From Gammaproteobacteria bacterium (lineage in GTDB: Bacteria; Pseudomonadota; Gammaproteobacteria; Thiohalorhabdales; Thiohalorhabdaceae): 15,786 bases of DNA. A model generated the notes under the pieces. That model was given only the letters and a program-made list of their open reading frames with translations, was not told the DNA's origin and made no database searches. Positions 1-10,302 of this stretch are shown here, in pieces (position 1 is the stretch's first letter; each line of letters begins with the position of its first letter). The stretch covers positions 1 through 15,786 of the forward strand of contig JAHEOG010000116.1 of the NCBI GenBank assembly GCA_018609925.1, in the 5' to 3' direction. Both the position numbers and the translations under genes were made by a program.

Positions 1-1082
1 ACCTAACGGCCCAGATGTCCGGCCTTATGCCGGAGCTGGAGCCCGAGCTGCGGGAGATCCTGGCCTCCGGACAGTTCTTGTTGGGGCCGAGGCTGGCGGC
101 CTTCGAGGAGGAGGCGGCCGCTTTCCTGGGGACCTCCCGGGCCGTGGGGGTGGCCTCCGGCACCGATGCCCTCCAGCTCGCCCTGCGGGCGGCGGGGATC
201 GGTCCCGGGGACGAGGTGATCACCACACCGTTCACCTTCGCCGCCACCGCCGAGGCCCTCTGCCACCTAGGGGCCCGTCCGGTGTTCGCTGACATCGATC
301 CGGCCACCTACAACCTCGATCCCCAGCGGGTCGAGGCGGCTGTAACCCCGGCCACCAAGGCGGTTCTGCCCGTGCACCTCTTCGGCCAGCCGGTGGCCAT
401 GGCCGATTTCGGCGCCCTGGCCGAGCGCTTCGGTCTGCGCATCGTGGAGGACTGTGCGCAGAGCTTCGGCGCCGCCCGGGGCGGGCGCATGACCGGGACC
501 TGGGGCATCGCTGGGGCCTTCAGCTTCTTCCCCAGCAAGAACCTGGGCGCCGCCGGCGACGGTGGGCTGGTGACCACCGACGACGGGGACCTCGCCGAGC
601 GCGTTCGGAGACTGCGCAACCACGGCTCCGATGGCCCCTACGGCCACGAGGAGCTCGGCTACAACAGCCGCCTGGACGAGATCCAGGCCGCTGTCCTGCG
701 CGCCAAGCTGGGCCATGTTCGGGCGTACAACGAGGGCCGGCGGCGGGTGGCCAGGGCCTACCGCCACTTCCTCGCCGAGGCGGCGGTGGGGCTCCCCTTC
801 GAGGCCGAAGAGGGGGCCCACGTCTACCACCAGTTCGTCCTGCAGGCCGGGAATCGGGATGACATCCGCCAGTCACTGGACCGCGCCGGGGTCGCCTCCG
901 CGGTCTATTACCCCATACCCCTGCACCGCCAGCCGGCCTTCGCTCCCTTCGCCCAGGGCTGCCACTGCCCCGTAGCCGAGCGGGTGGCCGAGCGGGTGTT
1001 GGCCCTGCCGATCTACCCCGAGCTGGACAAGGAGTCGGTGGAGCGCATCGCCGGGCTAGTGGCGGAGGCGGCCCGCCCGTGA
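1..1082 (+). CDS. DegT/DnrJ/EryC1/StrS-family sugar aminotransferase, 5'-truncated; candidate GnnB (UDP-3-keto-GlcNAc transaminase)
   Basis: This is a PLP-dependent fold-type I sugar aminotransferase. Visible family signatures, counting from the ATG at 15, are SGTDALQLAL near residue 49, the TTPFTF segment near 70, VEDCAQSFGA near 144 (the Asp contacts the PLP pyridine nitrogen), and SFFPSKNLG near 170, where Lys175 (codon 537-539) should form the Schiff base with PLP. The C-terminal HYPIPLHRQPAF-type motif appears as YYPIPLHRQPAF. The reading frame is open to the window edge and upstream codons read LTAQ, matching the usual VDLxxQ N-terminus of this family. The ATG at 15 is therefore probably internal and only about six residues are missing. 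The stop overlaps the GTG of lpxB (GTGA, 1079-1082). That coupling suggests a lipid A role: transamination of UDP-3-keto-GlcNAc as by GnnB, which with GnnA lies next to lpx genes in Acidithiobacillus. Related WbpE or perosamine-type aminotransferases remain possible. The family is certain; the substrate is inferred. Confidence 0.9.
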   Translation, partial: LTAQMSGLMPELEPELREILASGQFLLGPRLAAFEEEAAAFLGTSRAVGVASGTDALQLALRAAGIGPGDEVITTPFTFAATAEALCHLGARPVFADIDPATYNLDPQRVEAAVTPATKAVLPVHLFGQPVAMADFGALAERFGLRIVEDCAQSFGAARGGRMTGTWGIAGAFSFFPSKNLGAAGDGGLVTTDDGDLAERVRRLRNHGSDGPYGHEELGYNSRLDEIQAAVLRAKLGHVRAYNEGRRRVARAYRHFLAEAAVGLPFEAEEGAHVYHQFVLQAGNRDDIRQSLDRAGVASAVYYPIPLHRQPAFAPFAQGCHCPVAERVAERVLALPIYPELDKESVERIAGLVAEAARP

Positions 1083-2242
1083 CCACCGCAGGGGAGGCCG
1101 GCGAGGGCCCGCGCATCCTGATCGTTGCCGGCGAGGCCTCGGGGGACGCCATCGCCGCCGGCTTGATCCGAGCCCTCCGGGAGCGTGTCCCCCAGGCCCG
1201 GATCGAGGGGGTCGCCGGTCCCCGCATGGAGGCGGCGGGCTGCGAAGTCCTGTTCCGCGCCGAGCGCCTCGCCGTGGTTGGACTGACCGAGGTCCTGCGC
1301 CATTTCCCCGACATCCGGCGGGTCTTCCGAGGGCTCAAGCGCCACCTGAGCCAGTGCCCGCCGGACCTGGTGGTTTGCGTCGACCTCCCCGATTTCAACC
1401 TGCGCCTGGCGCGGACGGCCCGGCGTGTCGGCGTACCCGTGGTCTACTACGTCAGCCCCCAGGTCTGGGCCTGGCGCCGCGGTCGCGTCCGCGCCTTGGG
1501 TCGGCTGGTGGAGCACATGCTGGTGATCTTCCCTTTCGAGGCCGAGATCTACCGCGAGGCAGGAGTCCCGGCCACCTATGTGGGTAATCCCATCGTCGAG
1601 CGCCTGGCCGAGGTCCCCGATCGGGATCAGGCCCGGCGCGAGCTGGGTCTGCCCGCCGAGGGGTCCACCGTCGCCCTGCTACCGGGCAGCCGGCGGTCGG
1701 AGGCCTTGCGCCTGGCCCCCCTCCTGCTGGAGGCCGCCCGCATCCTGGAAGATCGCCTCCCTGGAGTGCACTTCGTGATCCCCGTGGCAGGCCCCGCCGT
1801 GCGGGAGGTCCTGGAGGCCCTTCCCGTGGGCCAGGAGCCTGCCCGCTTGGTACGCACCGGCGATAGCATCGCCGCCGTGGCCGCCGCGGATTGCGCGGCC
1901 GTCACCTCCGGGACGGCCACGGTGGAGGCAGCGGTGGTGGGGACCCCATTGGTGGTCTTGTACAAGCTCTCCCCGGTGACCTTCTGGCTGGCTCGGCGCT
2001 TGGTCCGGGTCCCGTACATCGGCATGGTCAATCTCATTGCCGGGCGCGAGGTGGCCCCGGAGCTGATCCAGGACGAGGCGCGGGCGGAGTCCGTCGCTGC
2101 CGCCCTCGAGCACTATCTCGTCGATAGCCAGGCCCGGGAGCGGGCCCGTTCGGACCTGGCGGAGGTACGAGCAAGCCTGGGCAGCCAACCGTCCCAGCGT
2201 GCCGCCAAGATCACCCTGTCCCTGGTGGCCGACCGGGAATGA
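1079..2242 (+). CDS. lpxB: Lipid-A-disaccharide synthase
   Basis: LpxB is a peripheral membrane GT19 glycosyltransferase. It joins UDP-2,3-diacylglucosamine to lipid X (2,3-diacylglucosamine-1-phosphate), forming the beta-1,6 lipid A disaccharide. The 387-residue product has the family's usual length. Conserved blocks are AGEASGD (residues 17-23), VDLPDFN (101-107, the conserved Asp/Asn region), YYVSPQVWAWRRGRV, LLPGSRRSE, the sugar-nucleotide site TSGTATVEA, and NLIAGREVAPELIQDE near the C-terminus. The start is a GTG whose own bases overlap the stop of the preceding aminotransferase; a GGAGG lies at 1064-1068 inside that gene. No better start precedes the ILIVAGEASGD strand. The gene also overlaps rnhB by ATGA at 2239-2242. 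If the upstream gene is gnnB, this LpxB would have to handle amide-acylated GlcN3N substrates; nothing in the sequence tests this. Confidence 0.97.
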   Translation: MTTAGEAGEGPRILIVAGEASGDAIAAGLIRALRERVPQARIEGVAGPRMEAAGCEVLFRAERLAVVGLTEVLRHFPDIRRVFRGLKRHLSQCPPDLVVCVDLPDFNLRLARTARRVGVPVVYYVSPQVWAWRRGRVRALGRLVEHMLVIFPFEAEIYREAGVPATYVGNPIVERLAEVPDRDQARRELGLPAEGSTVALLPGSRRSEALRLAPLLLEAARILEDRLPGVHFVIPVAGPAVREVLEALPVGQEPARLVRTGDSIAAVAAADCAAVTSGTATVEAAVVGTPLVVLYKLSPVTFWLARRLVRVPYIGMVNLIAGREVAPELIQDEARAESVAAALEHYLVDSQARERARSDLAEVRASLGSQPSQRAAKITLSLVADRE

Positions 2243-2885
2243 CCGGGGCGGGAGCGGACAACCAGAAACGCCTGGTGCCCCGGCCCGGCTTCCCCGTTGC
2301 CCCAGGGGGGGTGGTGGGAGTGGACGAGGCGGGAAGGGGGCCCCTGGCCGGACCGGTGGTGGCGGGGGCGGTGATCCTGGCTGAGCCCAATCCCATTGCG
2401 AGGCTCAACGACTCCAAGCGGCTCTCGGCTCGGCGGCGAGAGGCCCTGTACGGTGAGGTCCTGGCCGGGGTCCGGGCCGCGGGCCTGGGCTGGGCCGATC
2501 CGGATGAGGTGGACGCGGTGAACATCGCCGAGGCCACTTGCCGAGCCATGGAGCGGGCGGTGGCAGCCCTGGCGACGCTTCCGGACCGGATCCGGATCGA
2601 CGGCAACCTGCGTCCCGAGGGACTGGCCGGGGCCGAATGCGTGATCGGCGGCGACCGGATCGAGGCGGCCATCGCCGCCGGCTCGATCCTGGCCAAGGTC
2701 ACTCGGGACCACTGGATGGCGGAACTCGATCGTCGCTTTCCGGGGTACGGCTTCGCCCGCCACAAGGGCTACGGCACCGCGGAGCATCGTGACGCCCTGG
2801 CCTGTCTGGGGCCCTGCCCCATCCATCGTCGGAGTTTTGCTACGGTGAAACGAAGTCCCTTCCCTGGGCCCTGGGAGTCCACCGA

Positions 2886-2889
<4 letters not shown>
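2239..2889 (+). CDS. rnhB: Ribonuclease HII
   Basis: RNase HII is a cytoplasmic endonuclease that cuts RNA in RNA/DNA hybrids and initiates removal of single misincorporated ribonucleotides. The 216-residue protein carries VGVDEAGRGPLAGPVV. Its catalytic carboxylates can be placed as Asp29 and Glu30 (DEAGRG), Asp121 (RIDGN) and Asp139 (GGDRIE), followed by the family block AAGSILAKVTRD. HKGYGTAEH and the GPCPIHRRSF motif complete the signature. A 20-residue basic and proline-rich N-terminal extension precedes the core. The ATG overlaps the lpxB stop (ATGA) and the RBS is weak, so translation is probably coupled. The lpxB-rnhB-dnaE order is the classic proteobacterial arrangement. The 3' end overlaps dnaE by four bases. 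Confidence 0.97.
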
Positions 2890-6371
<3,482 letters not shown>

Positions 6372-6415
6372 TCTTCCGGTCCGGGGCGCCCTGGCTCCGG
6401 GGCCCGAAAAACCGG

Positions 6416-6421
6416 TAGAAT
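6416..6421 (+). promoter_or_regulatory. Possible sigma-70 -10 element upstream of accA
   Basis: TAGAAT sits 80 bases upstream of the accA ATG, in the first gap of more than four bases in the gene string. It matches five of six positions of the -10 consensus. No good -35 is visible at 16-18 bases; the closest, CTGGCT at 6391-6396, is weak and 19 bases away. The segment 6372-6415 also holds a direct repeat TCCGGGGC (6380-6387 and 6396-6403). This is a suggestion only; accA could equally be transcribed from upstream. Confidence 0.3.
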
Positions 6422-6447
6422 GGCTCGCTTTGCAGGGTCGACAAGGA

Positions 6448-6461
6448 CAACCCGCGGGTTG
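6448..6461. repeat. Perfect 14-base palindrome in the accA leader
   Basis: CAACCCGCGGGTTG reads identically on both strands. It lies 39 bases upstream of the accA start and downstream of the possible -10 element. It could fold as an RNA hairpin in the leader or serve as an operator for a dimeric repressor. No T-run follows, so it is not an intrinsic terminator. The role is unknown. Confidence 0.55.
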
Positions 6462-6466
6462 GGGGG

Positions 6467-6481
6467 TCGGCCCGGGGCCGA
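6467..6481. repeat. Perfect interrupted palindrome (7+1+7) in the accA leader
   Basis: TCGGCCC-G-GGGCCGA follows the previous palindrome after five bases and ends 19 bases before the accA ATG. In RNA it would give a five-pair GC stem with a five-base loop, just 5' of the G-rich ribosome-binding region (6487-6492). In such GC-rich DNA, palindromes arise by chance, so function is unproven. Confidence 0.5.
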
Positions 6482-6500
6482 ACAGCGGGGGCGGCCGATT

Positions 6501-7463
6501 ATGAACAATCGCTTTCTCGACTTCGAACAGCCCATATCCGAGCTGGAAGCGAAGATCGAGGAGCTGCGCTACGTCACCGACGAGCCGGATCTCAACATCG
6601 GTGAGGAGATCGAGCGGCTCGAGCGCAAGAACCGGCGCCAAACCGAGAAGATCTACGGCCATCTGACGCCGTGGCAGGTCTCTCAGGTTGCCCGCCACCC
6701 GCGCCGCCCCTTTACCCTCGATTACATCGCCAAGGCCTTTACCGGGTTCCGGGAGCTCCACGGGGATCGCGGGTTCGGCGACGATCCCGCCCTTGTGGGG
6801 GGAATCGCCCGGTTGGATGACCGTCCAGTAATGGTCATCGGTCACCAGAAGGGCCGCGACACCAAGGAGAAGCTCCACCGCAACTTCGGCATGCCCCGGC
6901 CCGAGGGCTACCGTAAGGCCTTGCGGCTGATGCGGCTGGCCGAGAAATTCCGTCTACCGGTTCTGACCTTCGTCGATACCCCCGGTGCCTATCCCGGGGT
7001 GGGGGCCGAAAAGCGGGGCCAGAGTGAGGCCATTGCCCGCAATCTGCGGGAGATGGCGCGGCTGCGGACCCCGATCGTGGTCTCGGTGATCGGCGAAGGC
7101 GGCAGCGGCGGAGCCCTAGGCATCGGAGTGGGCGATCACGTCCTGATGCTGCAATACAGCACCTATTCGGTGATCAGCCCGGAAGGGTGCGCCTCCATCC
7201 TTTGGAAGGACAGCTCGCGGGCCGAGGAGTCGGCCGAGGCGATGGGCATCACCGCCGAGCGGATCCGCAAGCTCGGGCTCATCGACGAGGTGGTGGACGA
7301 GCCCCTGGGCGGGGCCCATCGCGATCCGGAGGAAATGGCGGATCGCTTTCGGGAGGTCCTCGTGGGGCACCTCGATCGGCTGACCCGGACTCCCATCGAT
7401 CAGCTCCTGGAGGAGCGCTACCGGCGCTTGGTGGCCGCCGGATCCTACGACGAGGGCGGGTAG
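6501..7463 (+). CDS. accA: Acetyl-CoA carboxylase carboxyltransferase subunit alpha
   Basis: AccA with AccD forms the carboxyltransferase that moves CO2 from biotinyl-BCCP to acetyl-CoA, giving malonyl-CoA for fatty acid and lipid A acyl chain synthesis. The start at 6501 gives 320 residues (E. coli 319) beginning MNNRFLDFEQPI, the conserved N-terminus. An in-frame ATG at 6420 would add 27 unconserved residues and is rejected. Family blocks seen are RPFTLDYI, FTGFRELHGDRGFGDD, GHQKGRDTKEK, FVDTPGAYPGVGAEKRGQSEAIA, GEGGSGGALGIGVGD (oxyanion and CoA-binding region), and YSVISPEGCASILWKD. It sits between dnaE and tilS, the usual gammaproteobacterial place. Its leader holds two palindromes and a possible promoter, so it may have its own regulation. 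Confidence 0.97.
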   Translation: MNNRFLDFEQPISELEAKIEELRYVTDEPDLNIGEEIERLERKNRRQTEKIYGHLTPWQVSQVARHPRRPFTLDYIAKAFTGFRELHGDRGFGDDPALVGGIARLDDRPVMVIGHQKGRDTKEKLHRNFGMPRPEGYRKALRLMRLAEKFRLPVLTFVDTPGAYPGVGAEKRGQSEAIARNLREMARLRTPIVVSVIGEGGSGGALGIGVGDHVLMLQYSTYSVISPEGCASILWKDSSRAEESAEAMGITAERIRKLGLIDEVVDEPLGGAHRDPEEMADRFREVLVGHLDRLTRTPIDQLLEERYRRLVAAGSYDEGG

Positions 7464-7477
7464 CCGCCCCGGGGCGG
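7464..7477. repeat. Perfect 14-base palindrome between accA and tilS
   Basis: CCGCCCCGGGGCGG begins at the base after the accA TAG and ends nine bases before the tilS ATG. Its right arm overlaps the only plausible Shine-Dalgarno stretch of tilS (G-rich, 7471-7483), so a five-pair hairpin could mask the ribosome-binding site. No T-run follows, so it is not a typical terminator. Confidence 0.5.
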
Positions 7478-7486
7478 GCGGGGCCT

Positions 7487-8623
7487 ATGGCATTGCCGCG
7501 GCATCCCTTGCGGGATCGATTCCTGGCTCGACTGGACGAGCATTTGCGACGGGACCTCCAGGTCCCCCGCGGAGCGCGGCTGCGGGTGGCCTTCAGCGGC
7601 GGGACGGATTCCACGGCCCTGTTGGCGAGCCTGGCTGCACTGGCCCCGATCCGCGGCTACACGGTAGAGGCCGCCCATATCCACCATGGGCTACAATCGG
7701 AGGCGGAGGAATGGGTGGCGGCCTGCCGGGATACGTGCGACCGGCTTCGCGTGTCCCTTCAGGTCCTGTATTGGCGAGCCGGCTCGGTGGTTGGGGAGAG
7801 CGAGGAAGCGGCCGCGCGCAAGGCCCGCTACGAGCTCCTGGAGCAGGTCCAGGGTCCCGGGGACTGGCTCCTTACCGCCCATCAAGCAGACGATCAGGCG
7901 GAGACCGTGCTGCTGTTCCTGGCCCGGGGGGCGGGCCTGGACGGTCTGTCCGGGATCCCCGCCGTTCGTCCCTTCGGCGCCGGGACCCTGGCCCGGCCCC
8001 TGCTGGGGACCCGGCGGGCGACCTTGGCCCAGGTGGTTGCGCGCTGGGGGCTGACTGCGGTCTCCGATCCTTCCAATCGGGACCCGGCTCGGGCTCGCGT
8101 GCGCGCCCGCTACCAGGTTCTGCCGTGCCTGGCCGAGGCCATGGGCGATGGGGTTCCTGAGGCGGTGGCGCGCTCCGCCGGCCATCTCCAGGACGCCCGG
8201 GAGGTGGTTGCCGCGGCCGTGACGGGGCGCCTTGCGGACCTGTGGCACCCCGGAGACCCGCCGGGTCTGACTGCGGCCGGCCTGGCGGAGCTGGCTCCCG
8301 GGGAGGGTCGGATGGTCCTGCGGGAGGCCCTGCGCCGTTCGGGGCAGGCCCCGCCCAGTCGGGACGACCTGGAGCGGGCTCGGCGCCTGGCGGGCCGGCA
8401 GGAGCCTTCCGGCACCGTGGCTTGGCCCGGGGGCGCCGTCCGCCGCCGGGGCGAGGTGCTGTTGCTGGGGTCGGAGGCGACCCAGGGGGACGAGGGCATG
8501 GCCTGGAATCCGCCGGGGGGCCGGGCTGGGGGGTCCCGCCGGGCGGCCCATCCGGAGCCGGAGGGCCCGGGAGAGGCGCCGGCCGGTGCCGGATCCCGCG
8601 GGAAACGAGGGGAGCCGGAATGA
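7487..8623 (+). CDS. tilS: tRNA(Ile)-lysidine synthetase, lacking the usual C-terminal domain
   Basis: TilS attaches lysine to C34 of the CAU-anticodon tRNA-Ile using ATP, changing decoding from AUG to AUA. The 378-residue protein has the PP-loop SGGTDS (residues 37-42), AHIHHGLQ, LLTAHQADDQAETVLL (about 129-144) and LARPLLGTRRATL, then the DPSNRDPARARVRARYQVLPCL stretch with the typical helical tRNA-binding region after it. The ATG at 7487 gives a normal N-terminus; the open frame continues upstream into accA without conservation. After VRRRGEVLLLG (about 318-328) the usual C-terminal TilS domain (roughly 80-100 residues, with the VPPW-type motif) is absent. It is replaced by a 50-residue Gly/Pro/Arg/Glu-rich tail. 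The gene ends overlapping pyrG (ATGA). I saw no remnant of the missing domain in the other frames before pyrG. Confidence 0.93.
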   Translation: MALPRHPLRDRFLARLDEHLRRDLQVPRGARLRVAFSGGTDSTALLASLAALAPIRGYTVEAAHIHHGLQSEAEEWVAACRDTCDRLRVSLQVLYWRAGSVVGESEEAAARKARYELLEQVQGPGDWLLTAHQADDQAETVLLFLARGAGLDGLSGIPAVRPFGAGTLARPLLGTRRATLAQVVARWGLTAVSDPSNRDPARARVRARYQVLPCLAEAMGDGVPEAVARSAGHLQDAREVVAAAVTGRLADLWHPGDPPGLTAAGLAELAPGEGRMVLREALRRSGQAPPSRDDLERARRLAGRQEPSGTVAWPGGAVRRRGEVLLLGSEATQGDEGMAWNPPGGRAGGSRRAAHPEPEGPGEAPAGAGSRGKRGEPE

Positions 8624-10302
8624 GCGAGGGCAGCGAGCGGGGCGCCAACACCGGTGCTACCCGCTACATCTTCATCACCGGGGGCGTGGTCTCGTCCCTG
8701 GGCAAGGGCATCGCGGCGGCCTCCCTCGGGGCCCTGCTGGAGGCTCGGGGGCTGAAGGTAACCTTCCAGAAGCTCGATCCCTACATCAACGTGGACCCCG
8801 GGACCATGAGCCCCTTCCAGCACGGGGAGGTCTTCGTTACCGCCGACGGCGCTGAGACCGACCTAGACCTCGGTCACTACGAGCGCTTCTCCCACGCCCG
8901 CATGTCGGCGATCAACAATTTCACGACGGGCCAGATCTACGAGTCGGTGATCAAGAAGGAGCGCCGCGGGGATTACCTCGGAGGGACAGTCCAGGTCATC
9001 CCCCATGTGACCGACGAGATCAAGTCCTGCATCCTCTCCATCGGCGACGGGGCCGACGTGGCCCTGGTGGAGATCGGGGGCACGGTGGGCGATATCGAAT
9101 CGCTGCCGTTCATGGAGGCCATCCGCCAGCTCGGGGTGGAGCTCGGATCGAGTCGGTGCTGCTACATCCACCTGACGCTGGTTCCCTTCATCCCCTCCGC
9201 CGGGGAGATGAAGACCAAGCCCACCCAGCATTCGGTCAAGGAGCTCCGGGAGATCGGCATCCAGCCGGATGTCCTGCTCTGCCGGGCGGACCGGGAGATC
9301 CCGGAGGACCAGCGGCGGAAGATGGGGCTGTTCTGCAATGTCCCGGAGCGGGCAGTGGTTACGGCCCTCGACGTGGACACGATCTACAAGGTCCCGCTGG
9401 TCTTTCACCAGCAGGAGCTCGACAGCATCGTGCTGGAAGAGCTTGGAGCCGGGATGGCTCCGGCCCCGGACCTTCGGCCGTGGCGGGCCATTGTTGATGC
9501 CATCGACCACCCGGAGCAGCGGGTGGAGATCGCCATGGTGGGGAAGTACGTTGACCTGACCGAGTCCTACAAGTCCCTTAACGAGGCCCTTACCCACGCC
9601 GGGATCCAGCACCGGGCACGGGTGTCGGTCCGCTACGTGGATGCCGAGGCCCTGGAGGCCGAGGGCCCGGACGCCCATCTGCAGGGGGTCCACGCCGTCC
9701 TGGTCCCGGGCGGCTTCGGGGAGCGTGGCAGCGAAGGCAAGATCGCCGCCATCGCCCACGCCCGGACACAGGGCATCCCCTATCTGGGCATCTGTCTGGG
9801 GATGCAGCTCGCGGTGGTGGAGTTCGCCCGCAACGTGGCCGGTATGGAAGGGGCTGGCTCGACCGAGTTCGACGGCGCGGTCCGGCATCCCGTGATCGCC
9901 CTGCTCACCGAATGGGTGGACGACGCCGGGCGCATCGTGACCCGCGAGGCGGAAGGCGACCTGGGGGGGACCATGCGCCTTGGGGAGTACCCCTGCCTGC
10001 TTGAGGAGGTTTCCACGGTGCGCGCCGCCTACGGCCGGGAGGAGGTGGTCGAGCGCCACCGGCACCGCTACGAGCTCAACAACCAGTACGTGGAGGTCCT
10101 GCGCGAGGCGGGCCTGAGGTTCACCGGGAGCACGGCGGACGGGCGCCTCAAGGAAGTGGTGGAGGTGCCCGGCCACCCCTGGTTCGTTGGCTGCCAATTC
10201 CATCCCGAGTTCACCTCCCGCCCCATGGAGGGTCACCCCCTGTTCACCAGCTTCATTCAGGCCGCACTGGCCCATCGGGAAGCCTTGGAGGCTTCGGCAT
10301 GA
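8620..10302 (+). CDS. pyrG: CTP synthase
   Basis: CTP synthase makes CTP from UTP, ATP and glutamine. The 560-residue protein starts at an ATG overlapping the tilS stop, with GAGGGGAG at 8607-8614 as RBS. It has about a dozen more N-terminal residues than E. coli PyrG before YIFITGGVVSSLGKG (P-loop of the synthetase domain). Other synthetase-domain blocks are KLDPYINVDPGTMSPFQHGEV, EIGGTVGDIES and MKTKPTQHSVKELR. The class I glutamine amidotransferase domain follows from about residue 300: LVPGGFGERG, GICLGMQLA with nucleophile Cys392, and FHPEF with His528 and Glu530 completing the triad. CTP is also the activating nucleotide for KDO, whose precursor is made by the next gene. pyrG and kdsA overlap by ATGA at 10299-10302. 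Confidence 0.98.
   Translation: MSEGSERGANTGATRYIFITGGVVSSLGKGIAAASLGALLEARGLKVTFQKLDPYINVDPGTMSPFQHGEVFVTADGAETDLDLGHYERFSHARMSAINNFTTGQIYESVIKKERRGDYLGGTVQVIPHVTDEIKSCILSIGDGADVALVEIGGTVGDIESLPFMEAIRQLGVELGSSRCCYIHLTLVPFIPSAGEMKTKPTQHSVKELREIGIQPDVLLCRADREIPEDQRRKMGLFCNVPERAVVTALDVDTIYKVPLVFHQQELDSIVLEELGAGMAPAPDLRPWRAIVDAIDHPEQRVEIAMVGKYVDLTESYKSLNEALTHAGIQHRARVSVRYVDAEALEAEGPDAHLQGVHAVLVPGGFGERGSEGKIAAIAHARTQGIPYLGICLGMQLAVVEFARNVAGMEGAGSTEFDGAVRHPVIALLTEWVDDAGRIVTREAEGDLGGTMRLGEYPCLLEEVSTVRAAYGREEVVERHRHRYELNNQYVEVLREAGLRFTGSTADGRLKEVVEVPGHPWFVGCQFHPEFTSRPMEGHPLFTSFIQAALAHREALEASA

Noticed and set aside
6420..6500. Earlier accA start at ATG 6420
   Set aside because: The 27 extra residues are unlike any AccA N-terminus, while MNNRFLDFEQPI at 6501 fits the family.
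7187..7486. Upstream extension of the tilS frame by 100 codons inside accA
   Set aside because: It is the off-frame reading of accA and has low complexity; conserved TilS sequence begins only after the ATG at 7487.
8242..8619. Upstream extension of the pyrG frame by 126 codons
   Set aside because: The translation is Gly/Pro/Arg-rich without conservation and lies inside tilS. PyrG proteins start just before YIFITGGVVSSLGKG, and a good RBS precedes the ATG at 8620. I considered a tilS-pyrG fusion and dropped it for the same reason.
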